Positions 52,619 to 63,880 of a DNA stretch of 64,000 nt are shown piece after piece (position 1 is the stretch's first letter; the number at the start of each line of letters is the position of its first letter). The notes below the pieces were generated by a model. The model had not been told where the DNA came from, made no database searches, and saw nothing but the letters and a program-made list of their open reading frames with translations. The position numbers and the translations under genes were made by a program. The stretch comes from Heliocidaris erythrogramma (taxonomy: Eukaryota; Echinodermata; Echinoidea; Camarodonta; Echinometridae): assembly GCA_025617745.1 (NCBI GenBank), contig CM046870.1, positions 7,313,803 through 7,377,802 of the forward strand, written 5' to 3'.

Positions 52619-54332
52619 GAAAAAGGCAATTTCAGACTTTCAGTATTCTTGCTCAAGTTCTGATGAGATTTTTTACAAAATTACTAAAGGCAAAGCTACT
52701 CATTAGAATATCAGGAACAATATGAAATTATCCATTTAGAGGAATATAAAAGAAATAACTGTCCAATTTCAAGTCAAATCTTAGATTTGCAGACATTATC
52801 TTCAGATACTAAGTGGGGCTCCCACTTATACATGTACAAGCTTATCTGAAGATAACCTTGTACTCCAGACTAGCTTTTACGGGTGAATAGGCTTCAATAG
52901 CTTTTGTGTGTATTAGCGGGCTTTTTTCCAGTGTAGATTCATACACGAGAGGAAAATAATTCTTTAAAATTTCACTTTCAATTCTGAATCCCCAAATTTG
53001 TGGCACAGTAAGATTTGAAGAGTCCCTGAATCAGGTAATCTAGCAAATTTAAGAAAATTAAATCTTGCTTAGAGCAATTTTGTTGTCTGTTTTTGACTGC
53101 TGCAACAGTGAATGTTGGACACAGTCCCACATAGGCAAGGGAGCGGCCTAAGTATCACATCAGCAAGCAATGGTCATATTCACACCACGAATAGTGGTCA
53201 TATTGACCACTACGAAAACAAAATGCAAAAATAGTTGGTATTTTCTGTCGCGTGTAGTAAAGGTATGGGGGGAAAATAAGATAAATATTTTAAATACTTG
53301 CTTTCAAATTCAGCCCTTAAAAATCTCACTCCTACCTCAAATGGCCGTTAGAAAGAACTTTTGATATTTTCAGCAAAATCCAAAGTCAAAATCTTGTCCA
53401 AAACCGGAGAAATCCCTGCCGATTTGTTTCGCGATCGCGTGTTGTTTACATACTGCCGATGTCTTAGACTAAAATCGGCCAATGAAATTTTTGTCCACGA
53501 AGAAACTCGGGATCGCAAGCGCACATCGATCTTTACGATCGCGCGCACATAGGGACCGAATTTTTAAGGACGAAACTCTTTTGGGGAGATGTCAGCGCCC
53601 GCGGCGACCAGGAAATGTACACAATGACTCCGATAGCTCGTTTCGCGAGAATCAACAGTAAATTACGGATTTGATTTTTGGAAATATCTTTTCCAACATC
53701 GGTGAGTTGAATTTATTGTATTTCTTGGATATTTAGTGGTCGGTTTTTGTAAATTAAATGCCGATTTTGAGTGAATGTTTGTGACTTTTGTGCAGTGGTG
53801 TTTTAAAAAGTTGAGGTGTATGACTGCCTACATTATACACACGAAGTATAGGAATGTAGCTATGAGTGGTCATATTGACCATTAGGAAATATACATGTGT
53901 GTATACTGGGTATTGGGGATACAGATGTAATTTTGTTTCAAATGGAGGTTTTTGTGGGCAAACTGATACTTAGGTTTCAGTCTATATATATTAATTTATA
54001 AGTTCGTTAAGATACAAAATGTAGAAAGTTATAAAAACTTACATTTACAGCCTTCCTTTTCCAACTTGTCACAGAGACATCCATCCATATGACGACTGCT
54101 CTCAATATGTTGCGCACTAGTGAGGCCGCTCTATAAGGTTACGCACCATAGATATGTACACAGAATGTTACGCACACAAGCTATACGGACAAGGTCGATA
54201 TTACAACGACGGGTGGCCGTTCTCTCCCAAAGACTTTTTCAATTATTGCTCCTCGCCGTTAAAGCACTTTGCTTAATAATATCCTTGCACCAGAAGGAAT
54301 ACAGCAGATTGTAGAGAATGCACGATGAGAAG

Positions 54333-54341
54333 CCTTATCGC
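54333..54341. repeat. left 9-bp target duplication CCTTATCGC
   Basis: Identical to 54921-54929, directly abutting both ends of the foldback. Confidence 0.9.
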
Positions 54342-54920
54342 TAACTCCAGGGAGCTCCAACGCGCAGCGTTGGAGCTCCAGGTACAACTATCCAAAGTCG
54401 ACCTCGCCCAATTTATGGCTAAAAGCATCGCTTAATTTCGGCAGGTAAGATAGAAATGTGTACTTACACTTCAAGAGAATTACTGTAACTATGTAGCAGG
54501 CTCCTTCATTTTACGATTTAACGATTGTTTCGATGAAAAAAATGGAATTTCCTCGCAGAGCCGATCTTTTCCCCGTACTGTACCGTCGATTCAAATGACT
54601 CGATCGCACTGTGTGATCGAGTCAGCGACGTATATACGGTACATTACACACAGTGCGATCGAGTCATTTGAATCGACGGTACAGTACGGGGGAAAGATCG
54701 GCTCGGCGAGGAAATTCCATTTTTTTCATCGAATCAATCGTTAAATCGTAAAATCAAAGAGCCTGCTACATAGTTACAGTAATTTTCTTGAAGTGTAAGT
54801 ACAAATTTCTATCTTACCTGCCGAAATTAAGCGATGCTTTTAGCCATAAAATGGGCGAGGTCGACTTTGGATAGTTGTACCTGGAGCTCCAACGCTGCGC
54901 GTTGGGGCTCCCTGGAGTTA
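54342..54920. mobile_element. Mutator-like (MULE) foldback MITE
   Basis: 579 bp, TAACTCCAGGGAGCTCC...GGGGCTCCCTGGAGTTA, flanked by a perfect 9-bp duplication CCTTATCGC. The arms of about 270 bp are near-perfect inverted repeats (for example GACTCGATCGCACTGTGTG versus CACAGTGCGATCGAGTC around the centre). Long TIRs and 9-bp duplications are the hallmark of Mutator-like elements. No transposase. Confidence 0.9.
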
Positions 54921-57799
54921 CCTTATCGCTAGACTAAACTCATTAACAACCCCCAAGCTGTCTTAACAACAGGTAAACAACGAGGTGGAGATCGATGAAC
55001 CGATTGCGCCGGTACCACTACGAGCGCTGAGGGCTCCCTTCATCATAATCGTGAAAAATACAAAATGGATGCTCTGACCGGATCTCGATAGGAGATTTCG
55101 CAAAAAATTCCCCAAAATTTCAGGAAACCCTCTTCAAAGGTCACAAAACAAACTGGTATTTTTGTGGTAAGTTTTAATCATCTATTATTCACCATAATTA
55201 GCTAGGGTGCGCGGCCCGGTATTCGGTCATATTCCAGAATTCGGTCACGCAGCTCTTTGAACAGCTGTGAAGAACTCATGAATAATTTTTGAGGCTCGAA
55301 ACCTATACATAACAGACACATGAACAAGTTACCTGTAATGTTGAAAGCAATTCAGGTCGGACGCCCTGGAAAAGATCTCCAAATACCCTCGAAACTGGTC
55401 AGTGTTACCCAAGTTTCCGCACTTCCGGGTTCCGTTAGCGCGTGAGTTAACACGCATAGCCATATGTAGACGCCTATGGTGAAATAACTATGTGTGCAGG
55501 TGCAATGAATTATATGTGTGTGAAGAGGAGCTTCCGGGTCTTCCATCTATCGCAGCGAATTTGCAAATGGCGATCTCAGCGATGAGCAAGAGAATATATA
55601 CCTCACCCCTGCCAGTGAGATGGCGCTCTTCCAGTATTCGGTCAGGCAACATTGAGTGCCTTGCGCCAACACGCTTTGTGTGCAACTTGTCGCTTTGCGC
55701 TTTGCTGACGCGCTTTGCTCTTTTTAGAAATACATTTTGTGCATTATTTCTGACCCTAGGGTGCGCGCGCCGGTATTCGGTCACTTAAAAAGAAATCGCC
55801 GCTGATATGAATACCTATCTCTTTAAATTGACAATCTACCATCAAAAGAACCGCAAAATTGTCCTTTAAATAATTATCAAAATAATTTAAAACATGGAAA
55901 CTTACCCCAAAAAATATCGCCGACAGAAGAAGGAGAAGTTTTCCGCCCAGTATTCGGTCGGCGCCGCCCACAATTCGGTCACGCGATAGTGCGCTGCATC
56001 TCGGGAGAGTTATATAACCATTTTTGTCACATTTCTGCGTTTTTAGGCATTTTCTGTGGCTTCTATATATTCATACTTAAATGTATGAGAATTTTTATCC
56101 ATTAAAATCCACAAATCGAAGCTCTAGGGTCAGAAATAATGCACAAAATGTATTTCTAAAAAGAGCAAAGCGCGTCAGCAAAGCGCAAAGCGCGTCGGCG
56201 AAGCGCAAAGCGACAAGTTGCACACAAAGCGCGTTGGCGCAAGGCACTCAATGTTGCCTGACCGAATACTGGAAGAGCGCCATCTCACTGGCAGGGGTGA
56301 GGTATATATTCTCTTGCTCATCGCTGAGATCGCCATTTGCAAATTCGCTGCGATAGATGGAAGACCCGGAAGCTCCTCTTCGCACACATACTAAATTCAT
56401 TGCACCTGCACACATAGTTATTTCACCATAGGCGTCTACATATGGCTATGCGTGTTAACTCACGCGCTAACGGAACCCGGAAGTGCGGAAACTTGGGTAA
56501 CACTGACCAGTTTCGAGGGTATTTGGAGATCTTTTCCAGGGCGTCCGACCTGAATTGCTTTCAACATTAGAGGTACCTTGTTCATGTGTCTGTTATGTAC
56601 AGGTTTCGAGCCTCAAAAATTATTCATGAGTTCTTCACAGCTGTTCAAAGAGCTGCGTGACCCACTCATAGCTACATTCCTATACTTCGTGTGTATAATG
56701 TAGGCAGTCATACACCTCATCTTTTTAAAATACCACTGCACAAAAGTCACCAATATTCACTCAAAATCGGCATTTAATTTTCAAAAACCGACCCCAAAAT
56801 ATCCAAGAAATACAATAAATTCAACTCACCAATGTTGGAAAAGATATTTTCAAAAATCAAATCCGTAATTTACTGTTGATTCTCGCGAAACGAGCTATCG
56901 GAGTCATTGTGTACATTTCCTGGTCGCCGCGGGCGCCGACATCTCCCCAAAAGAGTTTTGTCCTCAAAAATTCGGTCCCTATGGCGTACACGGAAAAGTT
57001 CCGATTTTCTGTGTGCGCGATCGTAAAGATCGATGTGCGCTTGCGATCCCGAGTTTCTTCGTGGACAAAAATTGTATTGGCCGATTTTAGTCTAAGACAT
57101 CGGCAGTTTGTAAACAACACGCGATCGCGAAACAAATCGGCGGGGATTTTTCCGGTTTTGGACAAGATTTTGACTTTGGATTTTGCTGAAAATATAAAAA
57201 GTTCTTCCTAACGGCCATTTGAGGTAGGAGTGAGATTTTTAAGGGCTGAATTTGAAAGCAAGTATTTAAAATATTTATCTTATTTTTTCCCCCATACCTT
57301 TAGTACATGCGACAGAAAATACCAACTATTTTACAGAAATGTACCCGGGAGTGGCGTGATCGAATTCTGGAATATGACCGAATACCGGGCGCGCGACCCT
57401 AGAGCTTCGATTTGTGGACAGACTTTTAATGGATAAAAATTCTCATACATTTAAGTATGAATATATAGAAGCCACAGAAAATGCCTAAAAACGCAGAAAT
57501 GTGACAAAAATGGTTATATAACTCTCCCGAGATGCAGCGCACTATCGCGTGACCGAATTGTGGACGGCGCCGACCGAATACTGGGCGGAAAACTTCTCCT
57601 TCTTCTGTCGGCGATATTTTTTTGGGTAAGTTTCCATGTTTTAAATTATTTTGATAATTATTTAAAGGACAATTTTGCGGTTCTTTTGATGGTAGATTGT
57701 CAATTTAAATAGATAGGTATTCATATTAGCGGCGATTTCTTTTTAAGTGACCGAATACCGGCGCGCGCACCCTATCTTTCATTAGATTTCTATGTAAGG

Positions 57800-58660
57800 T
57801 TTTCACTTAAATATAGCCAAAAATGCACAGTGATGCATATTAGTACCATACTGACATGACTGACTATTGCCTGCGTTCCTACACAGTCGGCAATGGCGTG
57901 TGCCTATGACTTATGAGTGCTAAGTATGAGTGTGGGGCTCCCTCTCATACATGTTGTATGTGCGGCAAGCGCCTTGAATTAAACAACGTGAAAAGTAACG
58001 AATGGGACCGCTATCATGTGATTTAAAAACCCCACGTGACAAGTCCTACGATTTATTTCAACATTTTACAAAAAAATCAAGAAATTCATGTTCCGTGTAG
58101 TGCCAAAACATTTCATGAATTTATCAAGCTTTACAGAATGCGATATAATATTAATTATGGCGCTGTAATACTTACGTTTCCGCCATTGCTGTCTGATTTA
58201 ATGTAGAAGCTTCCACAGATTTACACGCAACCTATCAGCCAATCATCGTGCTCGTACTAAAAAAGCGAGACAATGCCAAAGAGCTACTATTTTTGCGAAG
58301 AGAATATAATGGACCATAGTTGTGTAGTACATTAGCGTGGGACAGTTGAATTGTGTGAAATGGTTTGAAAAGTTTTGAGCTCCGAAAACGTTTCTTTTTA
58401 CGTGTACTTTGAATTTACATGGTGTATTTCATGATATATTTTCCATATCATTTAATATAATGGAAATTCAGCTGACGCCCGGTTAATACGCTCGTAAAAA
58501 GATTACCACAAGTCCACATACATCGATCATGTGTCGATGGTTAATACCAATATCTTGCGTGCATAGTGGAGCTGACTGAGACATCTTTATTGCTTAGGCT
58601 TTATCTGTGCATATATGCATGCGGGTGCAGCTGCCCAGATCGATGGTGCTGCCTGTATAA
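57800..58660. other. no gene recognised
   Basis: AT-rich sequence without a recognised exon, RNA gene or transposon terminus. Confidence 0.4.
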
Positions 58661-58663
58661 AAA

Positions 58664-59252
58664 TTAAAGGGAAATCCCGGGGAAATCCCACCCTACTGGC
58701 AAGTTGCTCTGACTGAAAGAGGAAAAATCAGGGAATCAGAAAGTTATGAATTTTTGAAAGTTTTCGAAAGTAATCACTATACATATGGGAATTTCAAATT
58801 GGCCGAATAGGTAACATCACTGTGATGTAGTTGCGGACAACTCCCCCCATTCCCTCCAACACACAATATGACTAAAATGTCATTTTATTTTCAAAATGTA
58901 TTACTCAGGATTTTTTTTTCTTTCATGAGGACCTATAACAATATGCAATCTCCAATATATTTTGAGTACTGCTTCGAGGGTAACGGGCGCTTCGGAGAAA
59001 ACCGCAAATTAATGATATTTTACAAAATTTGTGTGTAGGCCTACGACAAACGAGAGAGTTGTCCACAAGTATGTCACAATCGACTCACCAAATTAACAAT
59101 TTGAGATTCGCATAGATGTAGTGATCTCATTTTTCAAACATTCATAACTTTCTTATTCCTTGTCCAATTTCTCTCAAACTATCACGATCCTTTTCTTATT
59201 TTTCTGCTTTCACACAAATCAACTTATCACCAAGGTTGGATTGCCCTTTAAA
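58664..59252. mobile_element. TTAA-flanked foldback, AGGG/CCCT ends
   Basis: TTAAAGGGAAATCCC at the left and GGATTGCCCTTTAA at the right; TTAA is present at both ends. Inverted interior blocks include GAGTTGTCC...GTTGCGGACAACTC and CATAACTTTCTTATT. TTAA duplications fit Kolobok or piggyBac families. A TIR repeat (59254-59573) abuts directly. Confidence 0.7.
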
Positions 59253-59253
59253 G

Positions 59254-59573
59254 CAATGGCGGATACGGGGGGGGGGGGCACTTCCGGCCCGTGCCCCCCC
59301 CCCCCCCTTTGGAAGAAAAGTATGCATTTTGACCATAGACGTTGCCATTTTCTCGATTGTGCCCCCCCCCCCCTTTTAGAATGAAGACCTTTTTTTTTTT
59401 TTTTTTTTGCTTGTCAGGGAATTATGGAGGGAAACTGGACCCCCATAACCCCCCCACTGAGCGACTTTTTGAGAAGCTGGCGAGACCAAAAAAGTACGGG
59501 TCTACCTTTTCCAAAAGTTGACAAACCTGCAATTATGTGCCCCCTCTTATACTCAATCCTGCATCCGCCCCTG
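59254..59573 (-). mobile_element. TIR repeat CAGGGGCGGATCCAG, copy 2
   Basis: Inverted copy of 20651-20985: CAATGGCGGATAC at the left, CATCCGCCCCTG at the right, CAAAAGTTGACAAACCTGCA near 59512, and poly-G and poly-C runs at matching positions. Confidence 0.7.
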
Positions 59574-59575
59574 CT

Positions 59576-60618
59576 TTAAAGGGCCCCTGCCATCAAAATG
59601 CAAATGGATACCTGTTGGTGTGCAGTTCTACATACATCTCATTTTTTTATATTTAAACTTCTAAATATGTTTCATAGATTTTTGAATATATTTTAAAATA
59701 ATCTTTTTACAAGCTGCTAAGCCCCATCCAGTTTAAAAAAACCCTCGAGACCATTTGCCCCCTGTGACATCATCTGTCAATCATCAGTGAGCTAATAGCG
59801 ATTTTGCAAGTGAAATTGGTATTTAACTTTGTCAAAGCTGACACCTGTTACAATACAACATACAATAACAATATAGGAGTTGCTATATGTCAGACATGCT
59901 GTAGCATCATATATGAAAGCATGCAATAGACCTGTTTACTAAGTGATTCAAATTTATGGATGTTTCTTTCCTGGGGACCTAGTAACGAGGTATTCCATTA
60001 ACCTGTTATTAATGAATAAACTACAATACTTGGAATCCAGTTTGCATACATTACTTGTTGCTATGTCTGACAAGCCTCTGGCAAGCTTTCAGGTTGTCAA
60101 GAACAACCTTTGTTTCAACAGTATGCATAAAATTTGAATCACTTAGTAAACAGGTCTATTCTGTTATGAGTGTGTGCTGAGCTGGCGGAAGTTACATTCC
60201 GCTATTCTCCAATACAATAGACGGTGATCCCCAAGCTCAGCACACAGTCATAAATTGCACGCTTTCTCCTCATTGCCTTTGTTTTCCTGCTGATGCTACA
60301 GCATGTTTGACATAGCAACTCCTATGTTGTTTGTAACAGGTGTCAGCTTTGACAAAGTTAAATAGGGCCTACCAATTTCACTTGCAAAAATCGCTATTAG
60401 CTCAATGATGAATGACAGATGATGTCACAGGGGGCAAATGGTCTGGAGGATTTTTTTTAAAGGTGGGTGGCGCTTAGCAGGTTGTAGAAAATTATTTCAA
60501 CAAATATTTAAAAATCTATGAAACATATTTAGAAGTTTAAATATCAACTTCATGAGATTTTTGTAGGACTGCACACCAACAGGTATCCACTTACATTTTG
60601 ATGGCAGGGGCTCTTTAA
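59576..60618. mobile_element. TTAA-flanked foldback containing a second MITE
   Basis: The element 59580-60614 lies between TTAA at 59576-59579 and 60615-60618. Ends AGGGCCCCTGCCATCAAAATG and CATTTTGATGGCAGGGGCTCT are inverted, and ~340-bp arms share GGATACCTGTTGGTGTGCAG, GGTGTCAGCTTTGACAAAGT-type blocks. Its centre holds a copy of the 234-bp MITE family (59927-60158). Kolobok or piggyBac-type by TTAA, non-coding. Confidence 0.82.
59927..60158. mobile_element. 234-bp MITE family, copy 3, nested
   Basis: Ends TAGACCTGTTTACTAAGTG and CACTTAGTAAACAGGTCTA are perfect inverted termini of 19 bp. The core GGAATCCAGTTTGCATACAT and TTTCAGGTTGTCAAGAACAA match copies 1 and 2. Confidence 0.85.
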
Positions 60619-60619
60619 G

Positions 60620-61012
60620 AGATGGGTGACACAGATGAAAGGTAAACGACTGAAACAATGCTATTTAAAAGAATAATGAAAATCAAGCTTTTGTTACTTG
60701 TTTAATAAAAATACAGTTTCAATGCTGTAAATATCCCCGAATTTCAAGAAATTTTTTGAAATTATTTAAATCCTCTAAAATTACTCAAAGGCTATAATTT
60801 CCTGACGCTTGCATGCACTTGCATGCACTTCAACGTGGAAGAAAAATTTTTGATTAGAGCTCGTATATGTAATGGAGGAAATGGAGGGCCGCCTATATAT
60901 TAAGAAAAAAATCTATATAAAAAAAGTTCTTCAATGGTAATGAGCCCCCCCGGTTCCTTTCATTTTTCAGGAGGATAATACGATCGTAAACAATATGAGA
61001 GAACACACACAC

Positions 61013-61066
<54 letters not shown>

Positions 61067-62700
61067 CCTCTCGTAGTTGTCAAAGTCTTTTAGAATAACG
61101 ACGTTAAACTTTATGGAAAATTGAGAGAAGCCAGTTTCCAATATAACATCAGAATGACTGTACCATTAACCAATAGGCTTGAGGGACTGCTAACAAAAAA
61201 GCACACAATGAATATATACACAAAAAGAGAAATTGGCCTAAAGAATGACGAACATTTTGAGGGAGGGAGAAGAGAGATAGATTAGATAAGATAACAGTTT
61301 AATGACTTGTACCTGTGCAATAATGCTAACGAAAAAACGTATTCGCACGCACATGTATGTCAGGTGATATACATGCTCATCAATATCAAAATAACGAAAA
61401 TACGTGATTCCCAGGTCCAAGAACGGAAAACTGATATCATCATCTAAATTATGAACAGAACTTCAAATTATCAGACACATACATCTTTTGGTAGATAAAT
61501 GTACATTCGCTACCCTCGACCCAGGGCCCTCTTGCATAAAAAAGTTGCTTTTAATCGCAACTCAAAAAATTAAACGCAAGTCCCTAATACGTGATCCTGA
61601 TTGGTTGAAAATCAAGTTGCGTTTAATATTTTGACGTATGCTTGAAGGCTTGAGCGCTTTATCGTGGTGGTAGCTCGGTTAAAGCCGAGGTAATTCATAC
61701 TAATTTGCAAAGTGCAGTATAAGCGTTATCTTATAGTATAGCTGCATGGGCTATGTAAATGAACGTTCAAGTCTATACTTAATAATCAAATTAACAAAAT
61801 GAGCATCATATATATTTCATATTTTCATATTTTGTATTTTCATTACCAAGAAAATACGAACACAAAATACAATTTTCATAATGTATGCAAAATTGTTACC
61901 AAAAAAAATAAATAAAAAATAAAGATAGATTAATACAAAAATTAATACATTTGAAAATAAAAAAGTAATTATATATGAAACTTGATTTATATTTTGTGGA
62001 AATGGAGAGGTTCACTAAAAGGAATTGAATCATTTAGGTGTAACAAACTAGTGGTAATTATCATGACCAAACTAACCGATACAAAAACAGAACAAAACAA
62101 GAACAAGGCGTTGGGATTGAACAATTTCAAGTAAAAAGCATAAATTAAACAAAATAATATCTTGAAGTTTGGGTCTAAATGAATCACAAGACACAGAGTA
62201 GGTGAAATATATATGTATATAAAAAACCCATCTAAAATAATTAATTCGAATCTTATATTTTATCAACATCTGAGCTCATCTTGGTTAATCATCATCTTGA
62301 TGATAACACCAAAGCACGGGTTCAAAGTCCAACCCTAGAGGCTTTGGCCCATTTCGGTCAGTAGAGCTGTGTAAACTTCGATGCCGCGACGGGGGCGAGA
62401 CGGGGGACGTCCTACTCCCCCTAAATCAATTTAATGATATCATTCACTATCATAATCATAATATTTTATGACATTTAAATTTATTGTGCGTTTCAATTAT
62501 TGCTGACTAAATATGCCTACTTGGTACTGCCTAACGGGTCGGTCACATTTAACAAAAACGACTAAGTTTAGTTGTTCATCTAATCCGTTAACGATAACTA
62601 TAAAACCAATCTACATGTATAGAGAAAAGGTACTGTGTTGATCACCGATTTATGCCAGTAAATCTTGTATAGCAACAGTATTCTCTGATCCAATGTCAGA
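60620..62700. other. gene-free; (CT)n and a partial foldback
   Basis: No gene seen. A (CT)n run lies at about 61012-61072. GCCCTCTTGCATAAAAAAGT...GTTGCTTTTAATCGCAAC at 61530-61640 resembles the CATAAAAC-type foldback MITEs but only partly. The rest is AT-rich. Confidence 0.45.
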
Positions 62701-62719
62701 ATGTACGATAAAGAGCTAT

Positions 62720-62825
62720 ATAATGTCGATAAAATGCCTTGTTGGGTATCAAACCCACGATCTTCATCTTCATAGTCAAGTGTTTAAACCACTCGACTAC
62801 CATGACTACGACACCACTTCGTATA
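62720..62825 (-). mobile_element. tRNA-derived SINE fragment
   Basis: On the minus strand, GTGTCGTAGTCATGGTAGTC and GAGTGGTTTAAACACTTGAC contain an A-box-like TGGTAGTCGAGTGG, and GGGTTTGATACCC matches a B box about 40 nt later. This is the usual tRNA-related head of a SINE. A (GATAAC)n patch lies upstream at 62838-62860. The 3' tail is unclear. Confidence 0.6.
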
Positions 62826-62899
62826 GCTGTAATGTAATTATCGTTATCGTTATCGTTGTCAGTTGCATGTGACCGGCCCTTGAAGACTTGCCAACCCAA

Positions 62900-63255
62900 C
62901 AACCCTCTGAATAAACAAATATACAACCAATTATACTCGTGTAAACATGGCGTGAAATACTTAGGGAGCGTACTATAAACCCATAAAGGTATTGTATCTT
63001 ATTTTACTGCTGTCTGTCTGTGCTTACTGAAGTTGGCTTCAGCAATAAAGGCACACGACGAAGAACTGTTGACTATCTGGGTGGATGAAGAGCATAAGCT
63101 GGTTAATTTGTCTAAACAAAAGGATTGTATGAGGTGATCGAGACATAAATCACCACACCCTAATTAAGTAGCACTGAGCAGGAGTGGACAACTCATACAT
63201 TTATTCTTTGATCTGTTTCTTGAGAAGATTGTAATTTTTTCAAGCATCAGCCGAA
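62900..63255. other. no gene recognised; upstream of exon
   Basis: Short AT-rich stretch upstream of the candidate exon; no promoter element could be assigned. Confidence 0.35.
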
Positions 63256-63300
63256 ATGGCAGCGACAACTGATCAGGTGAACTTCACGACAGCATTTGTG
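63256..63300 (+). CDS. candidate first coding exon, unknown protein
   Basis: CCGAAATGG is a good start context at 63256, followed by 15 codons (MAATTDQVNFTTAFV) to a strong donor GTG|GTGAGT (63301-63306), phase 0. No continuation exon is recognised before the end of the window. The ORF from 63320 is intron or unrelated. The protein family is not recognised, and it rests on start context plus donor alone. Confidence 0.35.
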
Positions 63301-63609
63301 GTGAGTATTTATCAATTAATTGACCAATGTATGCAAATTTATGGATAACCCTGCAAGCTCGGTCAGCGACTATTCAGTTCAGCTGATTATTGCTATGTAT
63401 GGAATTCCGTGCATCCAATACCTGTTGCCAAGTCTGCCAAGTCGGGCAAGTCTCAGTCAGGGTTGCTATAGGTTTGAAATATGGATATATTCGTATTATC
63501 TCTTGATAGGTCTATATTGTGCAGGCCCCATTTTGGTGCCTTATGCGCGAGGTAAATGGAATGCGAGCGAACAAGGCCATAAATATAAAAATAATTAGTT
63601 ATTTTCTTT

Positions 63610-63880
63610 TATTTTCTTTTTTGATGGGGGGGGGGGGGGGGGTGTAGACACGCATAATTATCCATTGTTAGTGAGGGATGATCTATTCATCATCTCCAAC
63701 TAACAATAGAAAGTGTGTGCGTATCTACGCCACTGGGAAGGGGTCTTATCATCTTCTTATCACGTTGACTTCCCATTCTCCCTTTCTTTATTCTTTCTAC
63801 CTCTCTTTCTTTCCCTTTCCTTCACTTTTGTCATCGCTTTGCACCGTTCGATGGGGGGGGGGGGGGGGGGGGGGGGGGGC
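63610..63880. repeat. two poly-G runs
   Basis: About 18 G near 63625-63642 and about 28 G near 63852-63879. Confidence 0.9.

Larger units (their letters stand above)
53227..57776. mobile_element. nested inverted duplications with TATTCGGTCA motifs
   Basis: Segments in order: outer arm + (53227-53869), a 1.37-kb interruption (53870-55242) with a MULE, inner arm + (55243-55757), block B + (55758-56126), inner arm minus (about 56130-56661), outer arm minus (56662-57333), spacer, block B minus (57397-57776). On the right the inner and outer arms are contiguous; on the left they are separated. The simplest reading is an element bounded by B (ends AGGGTGCGCGCGCCGG, 55757-57776), next to a split inverted copy of its interior. 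TATTCGGTCA-like motifs recur about a dozen times. The paired ORFs (55492-55788, 56175-56387 and others) are the same repeat read twice. Confidence 0.75.

Noticed and set aside
55492..56387. Pair of ~70-98-residue ORFs with the same sequence on opposite strands
   Set aside because: Both are the inner arms of the inverted duplication; no domain and no start context.
63005..63070. Histone-type 3' stem-loop near GTTGGCTTCAGCAATAAAG
   Set aside because: No histone coding sequence, and the stem does not match the conserved histone stem-loop.
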